Positions 24,131-33,320 are shown, counted from the first letter of the stretch. The stretch is 54,230 bases of DNA from Natrialba taiwanensis DSM 12281 (GCF_000337595.1 NZ_AOIL01000020.1:1-54230); one strand, 5' to 3'. A program made the numbers and translations. Notes: generated from the sequence alone by a model not told the origin.

Positions 24131-25102
24131 ATGTCCAATGATTCGCATGAGTACGTCTGTGAATTCTGTGGGGAAGACTTCGAAACAGGGAGCAAGAAAG
24201 CCGGACATATCTCATGGTATCACCGCGATGATCGCCAAGAAGAGGACTTGATAACCGAACTCCAACGGCTTGCCACCGAGAAAGGGCACCCGCCGGAGAT
24301 GAGTGAGATGGACACCGAGGGCAAGTACTCGCGAAGTACGTATCTGAGCCACTTTGGAACGTGGAATGACGCGCTACGGGCAGCAGATCTCGAAGTCAAA
24401 CGCCCCACAAACGTCCCGAAAGACCGGATCATCAAAGCCATTCAGGCGCTTGCTGATCAACTCGGCCATCCACCAACGGTCAACGAGATGAACAACCACG
24501 GAAAGTACTCACGGAAAACTGCCAGCAAGCGGTTTGGTAGCTGGAACGACGCCCTACGGAGTGCTGGATTCGAACCACACAACGAGGAAATCCCACGAGA
24601 GGACCTTCTTGCAGAAATTCATCGACTCACTGAGGAGCTCGGTCACGTCCCAGCGATTGCTGATTTAGATGAACACGGCCAATACTCGATCAAGGGCTAT
24701 CTTCGGGAGTTCGGTGGGTGGGATGCAGCAATCACGACGGCAGGTTACGAGCCACATACCCCGTTTCGTGGCTCTGACCATCCGCGGTGGGTCGGTGGCA
24801 AAGAGCGGGATCGCTTGTGGTATGGGCCAAAATGGAGTCAGCAGCGTGAACGAGCGATACAACGAGATGGGTTCGAGTGTCAGCGACCGAACTGTGACCA
24901 CACACGGGAAAGCCACCGAAACCAGTACGGACGCGACCTCCACGTACACCATATTGTCCCGCTGCGGTCTTTCAAGGACGAACACGGTGAGATTGACTAC
25001 GAGCAAGCGAATGCACTCGATAATCTAATCACACTCTGCAGCGAGCATCACGCTCGGTGGGAGCAGATTTCACCACTACAGCCTGACGTTAGACATTCGT
25101 AG
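24131..25102 (+). CDS. HNH endonuclease with homing-endonuclease-type repeats
   Basis: 323 residues from ATG 24131; the frame upstream to 23927 overlaps the promoter element and is not used. Residues 8-30 are a C2H2 zinc finger (CEFCGEDFETGSKKAGHISWYH). Three tandem repeats of about 50-55 residues follow (each with the pattern L..GH.P...EM...G.YS...... FG.WN.AL..A), the DNA-binding repeats known from homing endonucleases. Residues 250-320 hold an HNH domain (CQRPNCDHT, LHVHHIVPLRSF, ALDNLITLCSEHHARWE). Probably a site-specific nuclease, perhaps a free-standing homing or competitor-targeting enzyme. It stands behind hairpin element 4. Confidence 0.85.
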   Translation: MSNDSHEYVCEFCGEDFETGSKKAGHISWYHRDDRQEEDLITELQRLATEKGHPPEMSEMDTEGKYSRSTYLSHFGTWNDALRAADLEVKRPTNVPKDRIIKAIQALADQLGHPPTVNEMNNHGKYSRKTASKRFGSWNDALRSAGFEPHNEEIPREDLLAEIHRLTEELGHVPAIADLDEHGQYSIKGYLREFGGWDAAITTAGYEPHTPFRGSDHPRWVGGKERDRLWYGPKWSQQRERAIQRDGFECQRPNCDHTRESHRNQYGRDLHVHHIVPLRSFKDEHGEIDYEQANALDNLITLCSEHHARWEQISPLQPDVRHS

Positions 25103-25181
25103 CCAGCCAATCACGTCAGAACTCTCCAAAACCCTTAGTCCACATCTGCGGTTGACTTGTGGTGAATCTGCATCTGAAGAT

Positions 25182-25211
25182 GTTTTTCCGCCCTCAGGAG
25201 GGCTGGAGGGC
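25182..25211 (+). promoter_or_regulatory. Hairpin promoter element, copy 5
   Basis: GTTTTTCC followed by GCCCTC (25190-25195), a 10-base loop AGGAGGGCTG and the perfectly complementary GAGGGC (25206-25211). It is 27 bases upstream of the zinc-finger gene at 25239. Confidence 0.65.
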
Positions 25212-25238
25212 AATCGGTTCCGTCCTCCCGAACTCGTT

Positions 25239-25469
25239 ATGAACGACCAGCATTCAACGACAGGCCGTGGGCGGCTCCGAATGCATCTGGTACAGGCATT
25301 GACCCGTGCAGAATCAGACGCTGTCCAGCAGCATCTTAGAGCCGCGTTAGAAGAGTGGGAGCGCCAACCACCAACGCACCTACAGGAGTGCCCAGTCTGT
25401 GGGAAAGTGGGGTTGCCCGAACGAATTCAGCAGCATCGATGCGGTAAACCAGGCACAGACCGCTACTGA
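25239..25469 (+). CDS. Small zinc-finger protein
   Basis: 76 residues from ATG 25239. The first 50 residues are helical (LRMHLVQALTRAESDAVQQH), followed by a C-terminal zinc finger CPVCGKVGLPERIQQHRC with the C-x2-C...H-x1-C ligand order. Proteins of this type with a helical N-terminus and one finger are common in haloarchaeal plasmids; binding to DNA, RNA or a protein partner is plausible, but no function is known. It is a single gene under hairpin element 5, followed by the border of the A/T-richer defence island. Confidence 0.7.
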   Translation: MNDQHSTTGRGRLRMHLVQALTRAESDAVQQHLRAALEEWERQPPTHLQECPVCGKVGLPERIQQHRCGKPGTDRY

Positions 25470-25631
25470 GACAGTGGTTTATTATTCTCAAAACATCTCT
25501 TCTTGACGTTCTATACTATCTAGGAGACGGTCTTCAGCTTCTTCTACGAACAGTCGGACAGAAAGATGGAAGTGGAGAGTCTTCTTGCCAGTTCCGAAGC
25601 ATCTCTATCTCGTCTTCCTTCTTGCTGATGA

Positions 25632-25739
25632 GACTATCACCAAGAACTCGTTCAAAGAGTCCACCAACTCGAAAACCAAGTAGAGAAACTGGAACAGAAA
25701 TTCGAGGTATTCCGGAACCAGATTCAGCAACGGCTCTGA
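25632..25739 (+). pseudogene. Coiled-coil gene remnant at island border
   Basis: One frame without a start codon reads DYHQELVQRVHQLENQVEKL and ends EVFRNQIQQRL, a typical C-terminal coiled coil, with stop at 25737-25739. Upstream frames are broken. It is probably the tail of a gene cut off when the minus-strand defence genes arrived. The rest of 25470-25751 shows nothing recognisable. Confidence 0.4.
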
Positions 25740-25751
25740 CGGAGTTTGAAT

Positions 25752-28700
25752 TTATTCCCAACTATGAAAGTCGGTCTCTACGGTCCCAGTGAATTCTCCT
25801 TTGTCATCCAAATAGTACACTGCTCTAATCTGTGACTTACCCATCTGGTTCCCGCCCATACCGGTCGAGATCACGCGTTTTTCTCCCTGGACAGGCCAAA
25901 CGATATCCAAACCCTCCGCCTCCAATTCATCCAGGATATTATCGCTCGCACCAATCATCGACATCGAATTAATTCTATCATGAACTCCCCGTGCTTCAGA
26001 AATATCAGCTACACAAACAGGGTCGGGACCCGATTGAGTGAACTGCATGGTTCCTACCCTCCATTCGAGATCAAGTAAATCGGCGAGATAGGGCGATGGG
26101 GCATACATTCCGTACTTTTCATTTATCGAGCAGTCGTATTCAGCCTCCCAGAAAAGATCGATTGCCGTATGCTCGATATCAACCGAACTTCCGATTATTA
26201 TTGAGCTGTCACCTTCCCATCGATCCTCAACTATAGGATGCCACGGATACTCGCCTCTGAAAACCTGCGTCAGAGTTGGAAGAGAACCCAGCGTACTTCT
26301 TATCTCCTCACTCTTCACCCACCCCTCTGTAATCCAATCAACCAACTCTTGTTTATCCTCTTGATCGACAACCACCGGGTCAATTCGACAGAATACGTCC
26401 CGCTCAATTTCCGAATCACCCCCCTCCTCTGCCTTCCACTTGTACATTCCGTACAACGGGACCCATCCTTCCCCATCGACAGAAACATCCAGCATCGAAT
26501 CCACCGAAGGGAACTCATCGTGATTTTGAATCCACTCCTCAATCGGCTCGTCCTCAATACGGCAATCATACTCAATTACATCATCAAGAGATAGCTCAGC
26601 GTCAAGTTCCGGGCTCAATACTGAAGGATCGATATTCCGATCCCATTGAACCCAAGGCCCGTTGTATGGCTCTTCTCTGGATGAATCCGCGATTCCACAG
26701 TTGTCGACAACCCAGGCGATCAACTCGTGATAAGCGATCCACTGATATTTTTTACTGAATTTCTCCGGCTTCCTCGTTCCTCTACCATGATTCGACCAGC
26801 GATTCAGATAATGTTCAAACTCGCCAAAGAGATCTGGATCCCAACCAAGTTCGAATACACGCTTTGTAATCCAACGCAACGCCTCCTCACCCGAGATGTC
26901 ATACCCATGAACGTGGGAACTGTCGTGGTTAGTGTCCAGAACATATCGGGCAAAGTCGCTGCGTCCATCTCCCTCGAACCCTGAACCAGCTAAGCCATAC
27001 CAGAACTTGGCCTCGACCTCATAATCAGCCTCTTCCAACCGCTCCGTGACCAAATCCTCTAACTCCTCAGAATCCGGTATATCGATACTGAATGCACTAT
27101 TGTATGGCGGCCTAACCCTGTCAATATCGACGTCAAAATCCCTGTCCAGATTAACAACTGCCTCAATAATTCCACGCGCATAATCCCGAGACAATACATT
27201 AGGTACTGGATTCTCATTTTCAAACTCTGATTCATAAACAAACTCTGCAACTTCAGCCGCCGATTCTTGCTGCCTGTTCCTGAGAACCCCGCCGTAAGCT
27301 GCTGCATAAACCCGCTCCAAAATATACGGATCATTCACCCCTTGGAATCGCTCAATCAGATCAATGTACACCCGCAGGTCAGACCCTACCACATTAACCA
27401 GTGACTTGGTTGCTCGATCCCGAACATACCGATTCGGACAAGAGAAAAACCAGGATAGAGAGATCGACATCAGCCTCTTCAATTCCTCTGATTCGACTGG
27501 CTCATGCTCCAAAGAGAACCCCCAATTGATCAGCCGAAAGACTTCGGAGGTCTCCTCATCAAACTCTCCATGAAGAAACTTCGACCAGTTGTTATCGCGT
27601 CCAGCAATTGGCTGATCCCACAGCACTTCATGAAGGTACTCCGCATTCAGCGGATGATCAGTGCTTGTCGCCAAAGTAAGAAGAACTCGCCATAGCTCAT
27701 TTACTTCATCAAGAAGTTCGATCTCACTCCACAAATAATCGTGAACCTCCTTTTTTAATTCGCCCTCTGGAGTAGTTAGCGAATCTGGATCCCGCCAACC
27801 CAAGCTCTTGATCACAGGCCTGAGAATTTCACTCGACTCAACCAAGTCAAAAAGCTCCACATCATGCTGCTCAGGCAGATGAATCGCAAACGCCTGAATC
27901 AGGCCAGCGTACAAATTTGGTTTGTCGAATAACTCCTGCAATTCATCATTCTCAGAGAATCCCCGTTCAAGATTTTCATCTACGTATAAATCGAGATACT
28001 GCTGAGCAAGCTTGTGGTCAGCAAATTTGTCATACGAAAACCTCACAGATTCTCCGTTATCCTCGTTGAATGAAGCTACTTCAGAAATCACTCCTTCACT
28101 CAACATATGTCGATAGAGACTCTCAGAATAAGATCGCCGGGGTAGCAGATTATCAACAATCTCTTTGGCATCTTGCTTCGGCAACCGCTTTGTTCCATCA
28201 CCACGTTCAGCCATCTCCTGAGCCAAGTCATTTACCGCCTGCTGAACCTTATTCACACCAGGATCGTAGTCCAACTCTCGCCAAAGTCGTTCATGCACAC
28301 CGTCAATATATCCTTCAAAAATCTCAGTCAACCCCTCCGAACCGTGTGAAACCCGACTTTTCCCTTTCCTTTCCAGATTCTCACAGAACAACTTCAGAAA
28401 CAACGGTACCTGAAACTCGCGCTTAAGAACGGGAATCGAAGAGTGTTCAATACCATGCGCATCAAAGAAGGTGCGAACCGCTTCGTACTCGACTTTACTA
28501 AATCCGCCATGCCAGGCTTCTACCAACTGGCCTTCGTCTATGGCGTCCGGCAAGACTAGGTCCTCATAACCAGACCGACAACTCACACAAATGCCAACAT
28601 ACGGATACCCCTCTAATTTCCTTAATACGCCAGGAAGACGCTTGGGCCAAATTCTCGGGGTCAGGCTCTCATTAAGTGCGTCAATCAAAATCAGAGAACG

Positions 28701-29795
28701 AACACCGCGAGATTCACCAAGTGAATTGAGAGCGCTCAAGAAATCGTCTGTCGTACAATTCAACCCGAACCGGTCAATAATCTGCGTCCAAATGTCCTGA
28801 TCCGCGAAATTCTCACCGAGAAGAAAAACCGTAGGATAGCCTTCCTCAACACGAGATCGGGCCACGTTACAAAGCGTATGAGTCTTCCCAATACCAGCGT
28901 CTCCAAGCAGTTTCAACCCAGAAGCCTCAGCTACCCGTAGCTCCCGGCTTTCCACGAAATTTTGGAGGTTATATATCTCAGTTCGTACCTGCCGGAAGTG
29001 ATATAGAATATGATTTCCAGGATCTTCCATCGACGCTTCTTCGTCTTTCTGCCTAAGACCGGGCTCTAAATCTTGGATACTCTCCTCAGCCTGGTCAAGA
29101 GCCTGTTGAAGGTCATTAAATGGAATCCTCGCAGACACCTCGTCTATACTCCCAAGGACTTCCGGAATCTTGTCTACGGCCTCACGCAAATTCTGGAAAG
29201 CATCTTTATCAACATCCTTCAGAATTGAATTGTACCGCTCAGTAAACAAGCTGGATGCCTCCTCATCAAGGTCATCCAACCGGCTTTGAACACTTGCATC
29301 AAATTCATCCGTCCGTCCCAACGGTTCGAAAATGTCGGAATTACCCGTATCAACGTGCAACTCAGGATTATACCGGTCTTTAGCGTTCGAAATAGTGACC
29401 TCTACTTCCGTCTCAAATTTAGAATCCGTTAACTGGAGCTCAGTCAGAAGCTGATCAGAGAGCTCCGTCGGAGAGGTAGACATCGCCTCCTGCTCTTTCT
29501 TCCACCGTTCAAGCTCCTCAATAGGATAGTCTTCCGGGTTCTTGTCGATATGGGTATGATGAGTTGGACATAGAAGAATGAGATTAGAATATTCATCAAT
29601 CTCCTCATCGCTTAGACTAGGGTCATATCGCGGCCCTCCCTCACTTTGAGCACGGATATGGCAGATCTCACCGACTACCGTCTCCGTTTCAATATCCACG
29701 ACCTCATTCTCACAGTCAGGATACCCACATTGATTCCCTGACGCTGCCCAGAGCTTCTTTAATGTAGACTGCTTGTAACTCACTCTGCCGTGCAT
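25752..29795 (-). CDS. HNH-STAND NTPase, Avs-like putative antiviral sensor
   Basis: 1347 residues. Residues 20-95 are an HNH nuclease domain (CGYPDC, GEICHIRAQSEGGPRYDP, YSNLILLCPTHHTHID). A helical linker follows. A STAND/NACHT-type NTPase has Walker A GDAGIGKTHT near 296 and Walker B SLILIDALNES near 368, then CVSCRSGYEDL. The C-terminal 700 residues are helical and repeat-like, ending in a beta-rich domain (GTMQFTQSGPDPVCVADISE). Nuclease-STAND-sensor is the architecture of Avs/AVAST-type defence proteins, which recognise a phage protein, oligomerise and degrade DNA; the trigger here is unknown. The minus-strand TATA-like TTTTTATTAG is only about 16 bases upstream of ATG 29795, which fits a leaderless start at GTG 29783 better. 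Codon use is visibly A/T-richer than in the flanks. Confidence 0.8.
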   Translation of the reverse strand: MHGRVSYKQSTLKKLWAASGNQCGYPDCENEVVDIETETVVGEICHIRAQSEGGPRYDPSLSDEEIDEYSNLILLCPTHHTHIDKNPEDYPIEELERWKKEQEAMSTSPTELSDQLLTELQLTDSKFETEVEVTISNAKDRYNPELHVDTGNSDIFEPLGRTDEFDASVQSRLDDLDEEASSLFTERYNSILKDVDKDAFQNLREAVDKIPEVLGSIDEVSARIPFNDLQQALDQAEESIQDLEPGLRQKDEEASMEDPGNHILYHFRQVRTEIYNLQNFVESRELRVAEASGLKLLGDAGIGKTHTLCNVARSRVEEGYPTVFLLGENFADQDIWTQIIDRFGLNCTTDDFLSALNSLGESRGVRSLILIDALNESLTPRIWPKRLPGVLRKLEGYPYVGICVSCRSGYEDLVLPDAIDEGQLVEAWHGGFSKVEYEAVRTFFDAHGIEHSSIPVLKREFQVPLFLKLFCENLERKGKSRVSHGSEGLTEIFEGYIDGVHERLWRELDYDPGVNKVQQAVNDLAQEMAERGDGTKRLPKQDAKEIVDNLLPRRSYSESLYRHMLSEGVISEVASFNEDNGESVRFSYDKFADHKLAQQYLDLYVDENLERGFSENDELQELFDKPNLYAGLIQAFAIHLPEQHDVELFDLVESSEILRPVIKSLGWRDPDSLTTPEGELKKEVHDYLWSEIELLDEVNELWRVLLTLATSTDHPLNAEYLHEVLWDQPIAGRDNNWSKFLHGEFDEETSEVFRLINWGFSLEHEPVESEELKRLMSISLSWFFSCPNRYVRDRATKSLVNVVGSDLRVYIDLIERFQGVNDPYILERVYAAAYGGVLRNRQQESAAEVAEFVYESEFENENPVPNVLSRDYARGIIEAVVNLDRDFDVDIDRVRPPYNSAFSIDIPDSEELEDLVTERLEEADYEVEAKFWYGLAGSGFEGDGRSDFARYVLDTNHDSSHVHGYDISGEEALRWITKRVFELGWDPDLFGEFEHYLNRWSNHGRGTRKPEKFSKKYQWIAYHELIAWVVDNCGIADSSREEPYNGPWVQWDRNIDPSVLSPELDAELSLDDVIEYDCRIEDEPIEEWIQNHDEFPSVDSMLDVSVDGEGWVPLYGMYKWKAEEGGDSEIERDVFCRIDPVVVDQEDKQELVDWITEGWVKSEEIRSTLGSLPTLTQVFRGEYPWHPIVEDRWEGDSSIIIGSSVDIEHTAIDLFWEAEYDCSINEKYGMYAPSPYLADLLDLEWRVGTMQFTQSGPDPVCVADISEARGVHDRINSMSMIGASDNILDELEAEGLDIVWPVQGEKRVISTGMGGNQMGKSQIRAVYYLDDKGEFTGTVETDFHSWE

Positions 29796-29881
29796 TTGGA
29801 CGCTACTAATAAAAAGTTACTACCGACAGACTGCCAACCGGGGTAGGCGGGAAGAGAAAAGAGCAGAACAAGCCGGCCAGT

Positions 29882-29952
29882 CTACTTTCCTCCCTGAATG
29901 AATTCTTTGACGAACTGGCAGAAGAGATTGCGGAGTTAATTCAGGAAAGTAG
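29882..29952. repeat. Inverted repeat between the two defence units
   Basis: CTACTTTCCT (29882-29891) is perfectly complementary to AGGAAAGTAG (29943-29952), with further pairing of CTGAAT and ATTCAG inside. It lies between the end of the three-gene operon and the promoter of the STAND gene, on the intergenic side of both, and may be a terminator-like structure or a site left by recombination. Confidence 0.5.
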
Positions 29953-29985
29953 TTCATACAGGGGACAGGCTGGGCTGCCGCAGAA

Positions 29986-30432
29986 TCACACGTCTGTCTG
30001 GTACGGTTCGTCTTTGGCCTCCTGTACGTCTTCGTCCTGTTCGATTTCTGATCCGGTTCGTTCCTTGTTTTGGGAGGCGATATCTTTCAGGGAGTCTCTT
30101 TGTTCGTCGAATCCGTCACGGAGCTTGGACAGGCCGTTGCTCAATCCGCGTGCAAACCGCTTGCCTTTGGACGTAATGCTGAAGCGGTGTGGCTCTTCGT
30201 CCTCGTCAACCTCGGCCAGATCTAGGTCCTCGTAGGCCTGCATTCGGCTGGAGAATCCTGGGTCTAGAGGGCCGTGTTCTTCCCTCCTGAACGCCCAATC
30301 TTCAGAGCTTGATTCCGAGTTCCGGTACTGGTAGAGAGACTTGTGAAACTTCAGTCGCCCCTCGATTTCCCCGTCGAAGTCGTCCAGCATCATCAATCGG
30401 GGATGGAATACCTCGTCTTCTTCATCGGTCAT
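29986..30432 (-). CDS. Winged-helix/YwgA-like small component of ATPase operon
   Basis: 148 residues. Residues 8-95 (LMMLDDFDGEIEGRLKFHKS, WAFRREEHGPLDPGFSSRMQ, HRFSITSKGKRFARG) have the order of a winged helix with a HGP(L/Y) motif that recalls YwgA-like proteins; the remainder is a charged helix and acidic tail. It overlaps the Rad50-like ATPase gene by 4 bases (ATGA). In three-component ABC-ATPase conflict systems (ABC-3C) a small middle component accompanies the ATPase and an effector; this protein would fit that position, but I assign it by context only. Confidence 0.65.
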   Translation of the reverse strand: MTDEEDEVFHPRLMMLDDFDGEIEGRLKFHKSLYQYRNSESSSEDWAFRREEHGPLDPGFSSRMQAYEDLDLAEVDEDEEPHRFSITSKGKRFARGLSNGLSKLRDGFDEQRDSLKDIASQNKERTGSEIEQDEDVQEAKDEPYQTDV

Positions 30433-32138
30433 AGGTAGTCACCTAAAGTCATTTGAAGCGGCGCACGCTGCAAGACTTCTACCTTGTTGAACTCTGAATC
30501 CAAGTCTTGGTCAGATGTTGTGACAATCAACTGCTGGTCCAGACCAGTGATGTAGTCTAGTGCGGCTTCTCGGTTTTCGTCTTCCTGAAGGTTCGAAAGT
30601 GGTTCGTCCAGCACGATCGTTTCCCACTGGGTGACATCATTGTCAATAGCAAACCGGCTTAGTGTACAGACGAAGGATATGTTCAGTAGTTGTAGTTCGG
30701 AGCCGCTGAGATTGCCGCCGCGGTCGTATTCTCGGAGACTATTCCTGCCGGGGAACTGCACCCGTCCTTCCTCATTGATGCTGATCTCCAGGTCTAGGTT
30801 AGAGTTCATCTCGTTATACGCTTCTTCCCACGCATCGCTGAACTCCTGAATACCGGCATCAAGACTTTCTTCAGTCAAACCCTCAACCCGTTCTGACGCA
30901 GATCCCAGCGCCTCAGTATATGCTTCAAGCCGCTCATCCACTCTCTCGCTTCTCTCGGCTAATTCGTCTCTTTCTGATTTCGCCTCCTCCAAGCTCTCAG
31001 AAATACTTTCCAGTTCTTCTTCGACGTGGTCTCGGAGTCGCTGGATATCGTGGTCGTGCTGGTCCAGCCTTCTCTTCACGAACCCATCTAGATCTCCGAT
31101 CTCCGGCCGTTCATCACGTAGCCTGTCAATATCCTCGTCTACCTCCTCCTTCTGTTCCTGAAGCTCCTCGATCTCTGATTCTAACTCCTCCAAGATGTCG
31201 TCTGAACGCTCAATCCGCTCTCCAAGGTTCTCCTTCAATTCGTCCAGAGAGTGGCTTCGACCGCAGTACGGACAGTTTCCGGTTTGGATCCGGTTTTTAG
31301 CTTTTTCAGTGCTGATCCGGCGGTCGCAGGTCGGGCAGACAAAGTCGTTGACAGCTTCCGCGATTATCTCCTTTACTTCGGAATCGTAGTTCTGCTCTTT
31401 CCGTTTTTTCCGGTGTAGCTTCCGCAGCTGCTTTCTCAATCCTTCTTTTTCTCGGAATAGCTGGCCCAGCTTCTCGTCGAGTTCTTCATCTCGCTGGAGT
31501 TGAGAACTGAGTTCCTCAAGCTCACCGGACTCGATCTTGGCCTGTAGGTCTTCGTATTTCTCAAGCTGTGATTCCAGGTCCCGGATCTGCCGCTCTACCT
31601 CCTCGGTATCTTCGGATACACGTCGATCTTCGTCTTGTGTTTCGATTACTAGCTGGTTTAGTTGTTCTTCGGCTCTTTCGAACCGGGTGAGGCGCTGTCT
31701 GAGCTCGGCGTTGGTGACTTCTCGGACAAGGGAGATGCGTTGGCTGCGGCTTAGGTTGTCCAACGGCATTTTGCCGATGTGGGAGTGGACAAAGTGCGAT
31801 CTGATGAAGGAGGAGTCCCCAATTTTGTCTTGGAAGGCTTCGGAGGCTTCTGCTCCAGTCAAGTCTACCTCGTCGTCTTCGTATTCTGCTGTGGGGTTAC
31901 CTCTGAAGAATCTGCTGCCGTCTGTGAATTCGAGCTCAACTTTGTTTTGATGGCCTGTGGCTAAGTCGATCGTGTGCCGGGAGCCGAGAAGGTTGTATAG
32001 TATAGCGTTGAAAGTCAGGGTTTTACCGGTTCTGCTACCGCCCCTGAAGAGCAGCGAGTCGCCGCGAATATTCCTGACTGTTTTACCGCGGTGCTCGCCG
32101 TCCGCGAACTCCTCAATATCTATAGATTTAATCTTCAT
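30429..32138 (-). CDS. Rad50/SMC-like ATPase with zinc-hook-like coiled coil, putative defence
   Basis: 569 residues. Walker A (FRGGSRTGKT) lies at about 31-40 and a long coiled coil at about 150-250. A zinc-hook-like tip has two CxxC pairs (FVCPTCDRRIS near 265 and GNCPYCGR near 291), and a second coiled coil runs from about 300 to 430. The signature GNLSGSELQLLNIS is near 475 and Walker B ETIVLDEPLSNL near 505. It is short for Rad50 and the hook has two CxxC pairs instead of one. Such SMC-like ATPases drive Lamassu and ABC-3C defence systems, where they sense aberrant DNA and activate an effector. It overlaps both neighbouring genes, so the three proteins form one operon. DNA-end or plasmid/virus sensing is inferred. 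Confidence 0.8.
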   Translation of the reverse strand: MKIKSIDIEEFADGEHRGKTVRNIRGDSLLFRGGSRTGKTLTFNAILYNLLGSRHTIDLATGHQNKVELEFTDGSRFFRGNPTAEYEDDEVDLTGAEASEAFQDKIGDSSFIRSHFVHSHIGKMPLDNLSRSQRISLVREVTNAELRQRLTRFERAEEQLNQLVIETQDEDRRVSEDTEEVERQIRDLESQLEKYEDLQAKIESGELEELSSQLQRDEELDEKLGQLFREKEGLRKQLRKLHRKKRKEQNYDSEVKEIIAEAVNDFVCPTCDRRISTEKAKNRIQTGNCPYCGRSHSLDELKENLGERIERSDDILEELESEIEELQEQKEEVDEDIDRLRDERPEIGDLDGFVKRRLDQHDHDIQRLRDHVEEELESISESLEEAKSERDELAERSERVDERLEAYTEALGSASERVEGLTEESLDAGIQEFSDAWEEAYNEMNSNLDLEISINEEGRVQFPGRNSLREYDRGGNLSGSELQLLNISFVCTLSRFAIDNDVTQWETIVLDEPLSNLQEDENREAALDYITGLDQQLIVTTSDQDLDSEFNKVEVLQRAPLQMTLGDYL

Positions 32139-32664
32139 TCCCGGTGTCGTACAGTTTCACTGAACTTTTAACTACTTGTTGAAGGTCACGATAACTTCGG
32201 TAGCAGAATAAGTAGATGACAAGCAGAGATCCAACCACGGCTATCAAGGCTTCCAATAGTCCTCGGAACACGTATATCGGAACTGGCATGGAGAGTGCGA
32301 TTACAGCTCCGCTGAGCACTGTAACAAGGTGCTTGTGTGCCTTCTCGTCCATCTCATCTATCGAATCTTGTGTCTCGGTTTCAGCGTCCCAATAAAATTC
32401 GTCTTCACCCGTTGAGCTGTTAATCTCGCGGAAGGCCTCTTCAATCGCATTCCCCGCTAAGAGCTCCATCAAGCCATCATTGAAGACTGTGGCCAGGAAA
32501 ACGACAATCGCAGGCGGGACTACGGCTGCGATTAGTATCATGAAACGGCTTGATTCGAAGGCCAGTATCGACTCCAGCTGCAGCCAATACAGAATCCCGG
32601 CAGAATACAGGTAAAGAAACAAAGCGCCCAGCCCACTTTCCATCACACGATCTAAAGCCGACAT
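32128..32664 (-). CDS. Four-helix membrane protein, candidate effector of ATPase operon
   Basis: 178 residues from the ATG at 32664 (MSALDRVMESGLGALFLYLY in part). The frame goes back to a TTG at 32715, but GTTAGTAAC about 26 bases upstream of 32664 supports the later start. Two hydrophobic helix pairs (residues 10-65 and 120-160) flank a cytoplasmic acidic segment (INSSTGEDEFYWDAETETQD). It is first in the operon and overlaps the ATPase gene by 11 bases. A small membrane protein joined to an SMC-like ATPase would fit a membrane-disrupting effector, as in several abortive-infection systems; this is inference. Confidence 0.65.
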   Translation of the reverse strand: MSALDRVMESGLGALFLYLYSAGILYWLQLESILAFESSRFMILIAAVVPPAIVVFLATVFNDGLMELLAGNAIEEAFREINSSTGEDEFYWDAETETQDSIDEMDEKAHKHLVTVLSGAVIALSMPVPIYVFRGLLEALIAVVGSLLVIYLFCYRSYRDLQQVVKSSVKLYDTGNED

Positions 32665-32870
32665 ACCAACCGTTAGCAAGCAAACTGTTACTAACCTTTT
32701 CCCAGTACCAGTCAATACCCGGTTTTTGGTTGAGTCGCAGGTCGGAAAAACTAGTACTGAACCAGCCCTGACGGATCTACTCAGGTTGGAGGTTCAGGTC
32801 TGAATCAGTAGAGGACGGTCCCCCTCAGGTTTGATTGGCGGGTTTGGATCAGCCCTGGAAGTGGTAGCGA

Positions 32871-33160
32871 CTATTCGTTGTCTGTGGGTTCTTGACTGGA
32901 GGGGGCTGGTTGGGTAGTGATAGATTCTCCGTGTTTGAGGCGTTGGACTTCCTGGGGTGTGAGGAGGATGCTAGCTCCGAGTAGTTCTTCGTTCTTGTTG
33001 GCCCATTCGTTGATTTCATGTCTAATCCGTGGGTTAACCTCGTGATTTTTGTGTTTAGAATTGGAGGGTTTTGATGCAGTCTAAGTACTGTTTCCGGACC
33101 TGATCTCTGTCTACGCGTGTGTAGATGTCCAATCGTCTGGACGCCGCCAATTTCAGCGGT
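32871..33160 (-). pseudogene. Frameshifted gene remnant, possibly recombinase-like
   Basis: Read on the minus strand, 33160-33056 gives RRLDIYTRVDRDQVRKQYLD and then a stop. A second frame, without start codon, continues with KHEVNPRIRHEINEWANKNE and LLTPQEVQRLKHGESI to a stop at 32871. Together they look like the C-terminal part of one protein broken by a frameshift. YTRVDRDQVRKQY resembles the tail of tyrosine recombinases, but the evidence is thin. It marks the distal border of the A/T-richer island. Confidence 0.35.
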
Positions 33161-33253
33161 CTCTGCTGACTCTATAGGTTGAATACACTACAGTAACTCA
33201 AGCACTTTATTCTGTGCCACAACCCTCCAGAACCGAATTCCGTACTCGATAGC

Positions 33254-33281
33254 GTTTATTTACCCCTCAATGGGTGAGGGG
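33254..33281 (+). promoter_or_regulatory. Hairpin promoter element, copy 6
   Basis: GTTTAT (33254-33259), TTA, then CCCCTCA (33263-33269), loop ATGGG and the perfect complement TGAGGGG (33275-33281). It is 39 bases upstream of the TFB start; the cleanest 7-base copy of the family. Confidence 0.7.
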
Positions 33282-33320
33282 CGCGCCGAACTGGCGAGTT
33301 CCCTGAACACGGTGAGAACG

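Noticed and set aside
29821-29985. + strand open stretch reading like LLSSLNEFFDELAEEIAELI
   Set aside because: It looks helical, but there is no usable start codon and it overlaps an inverted repeat and a minus-strand promoter. Possibly a remnant; too weak to list as a gene.
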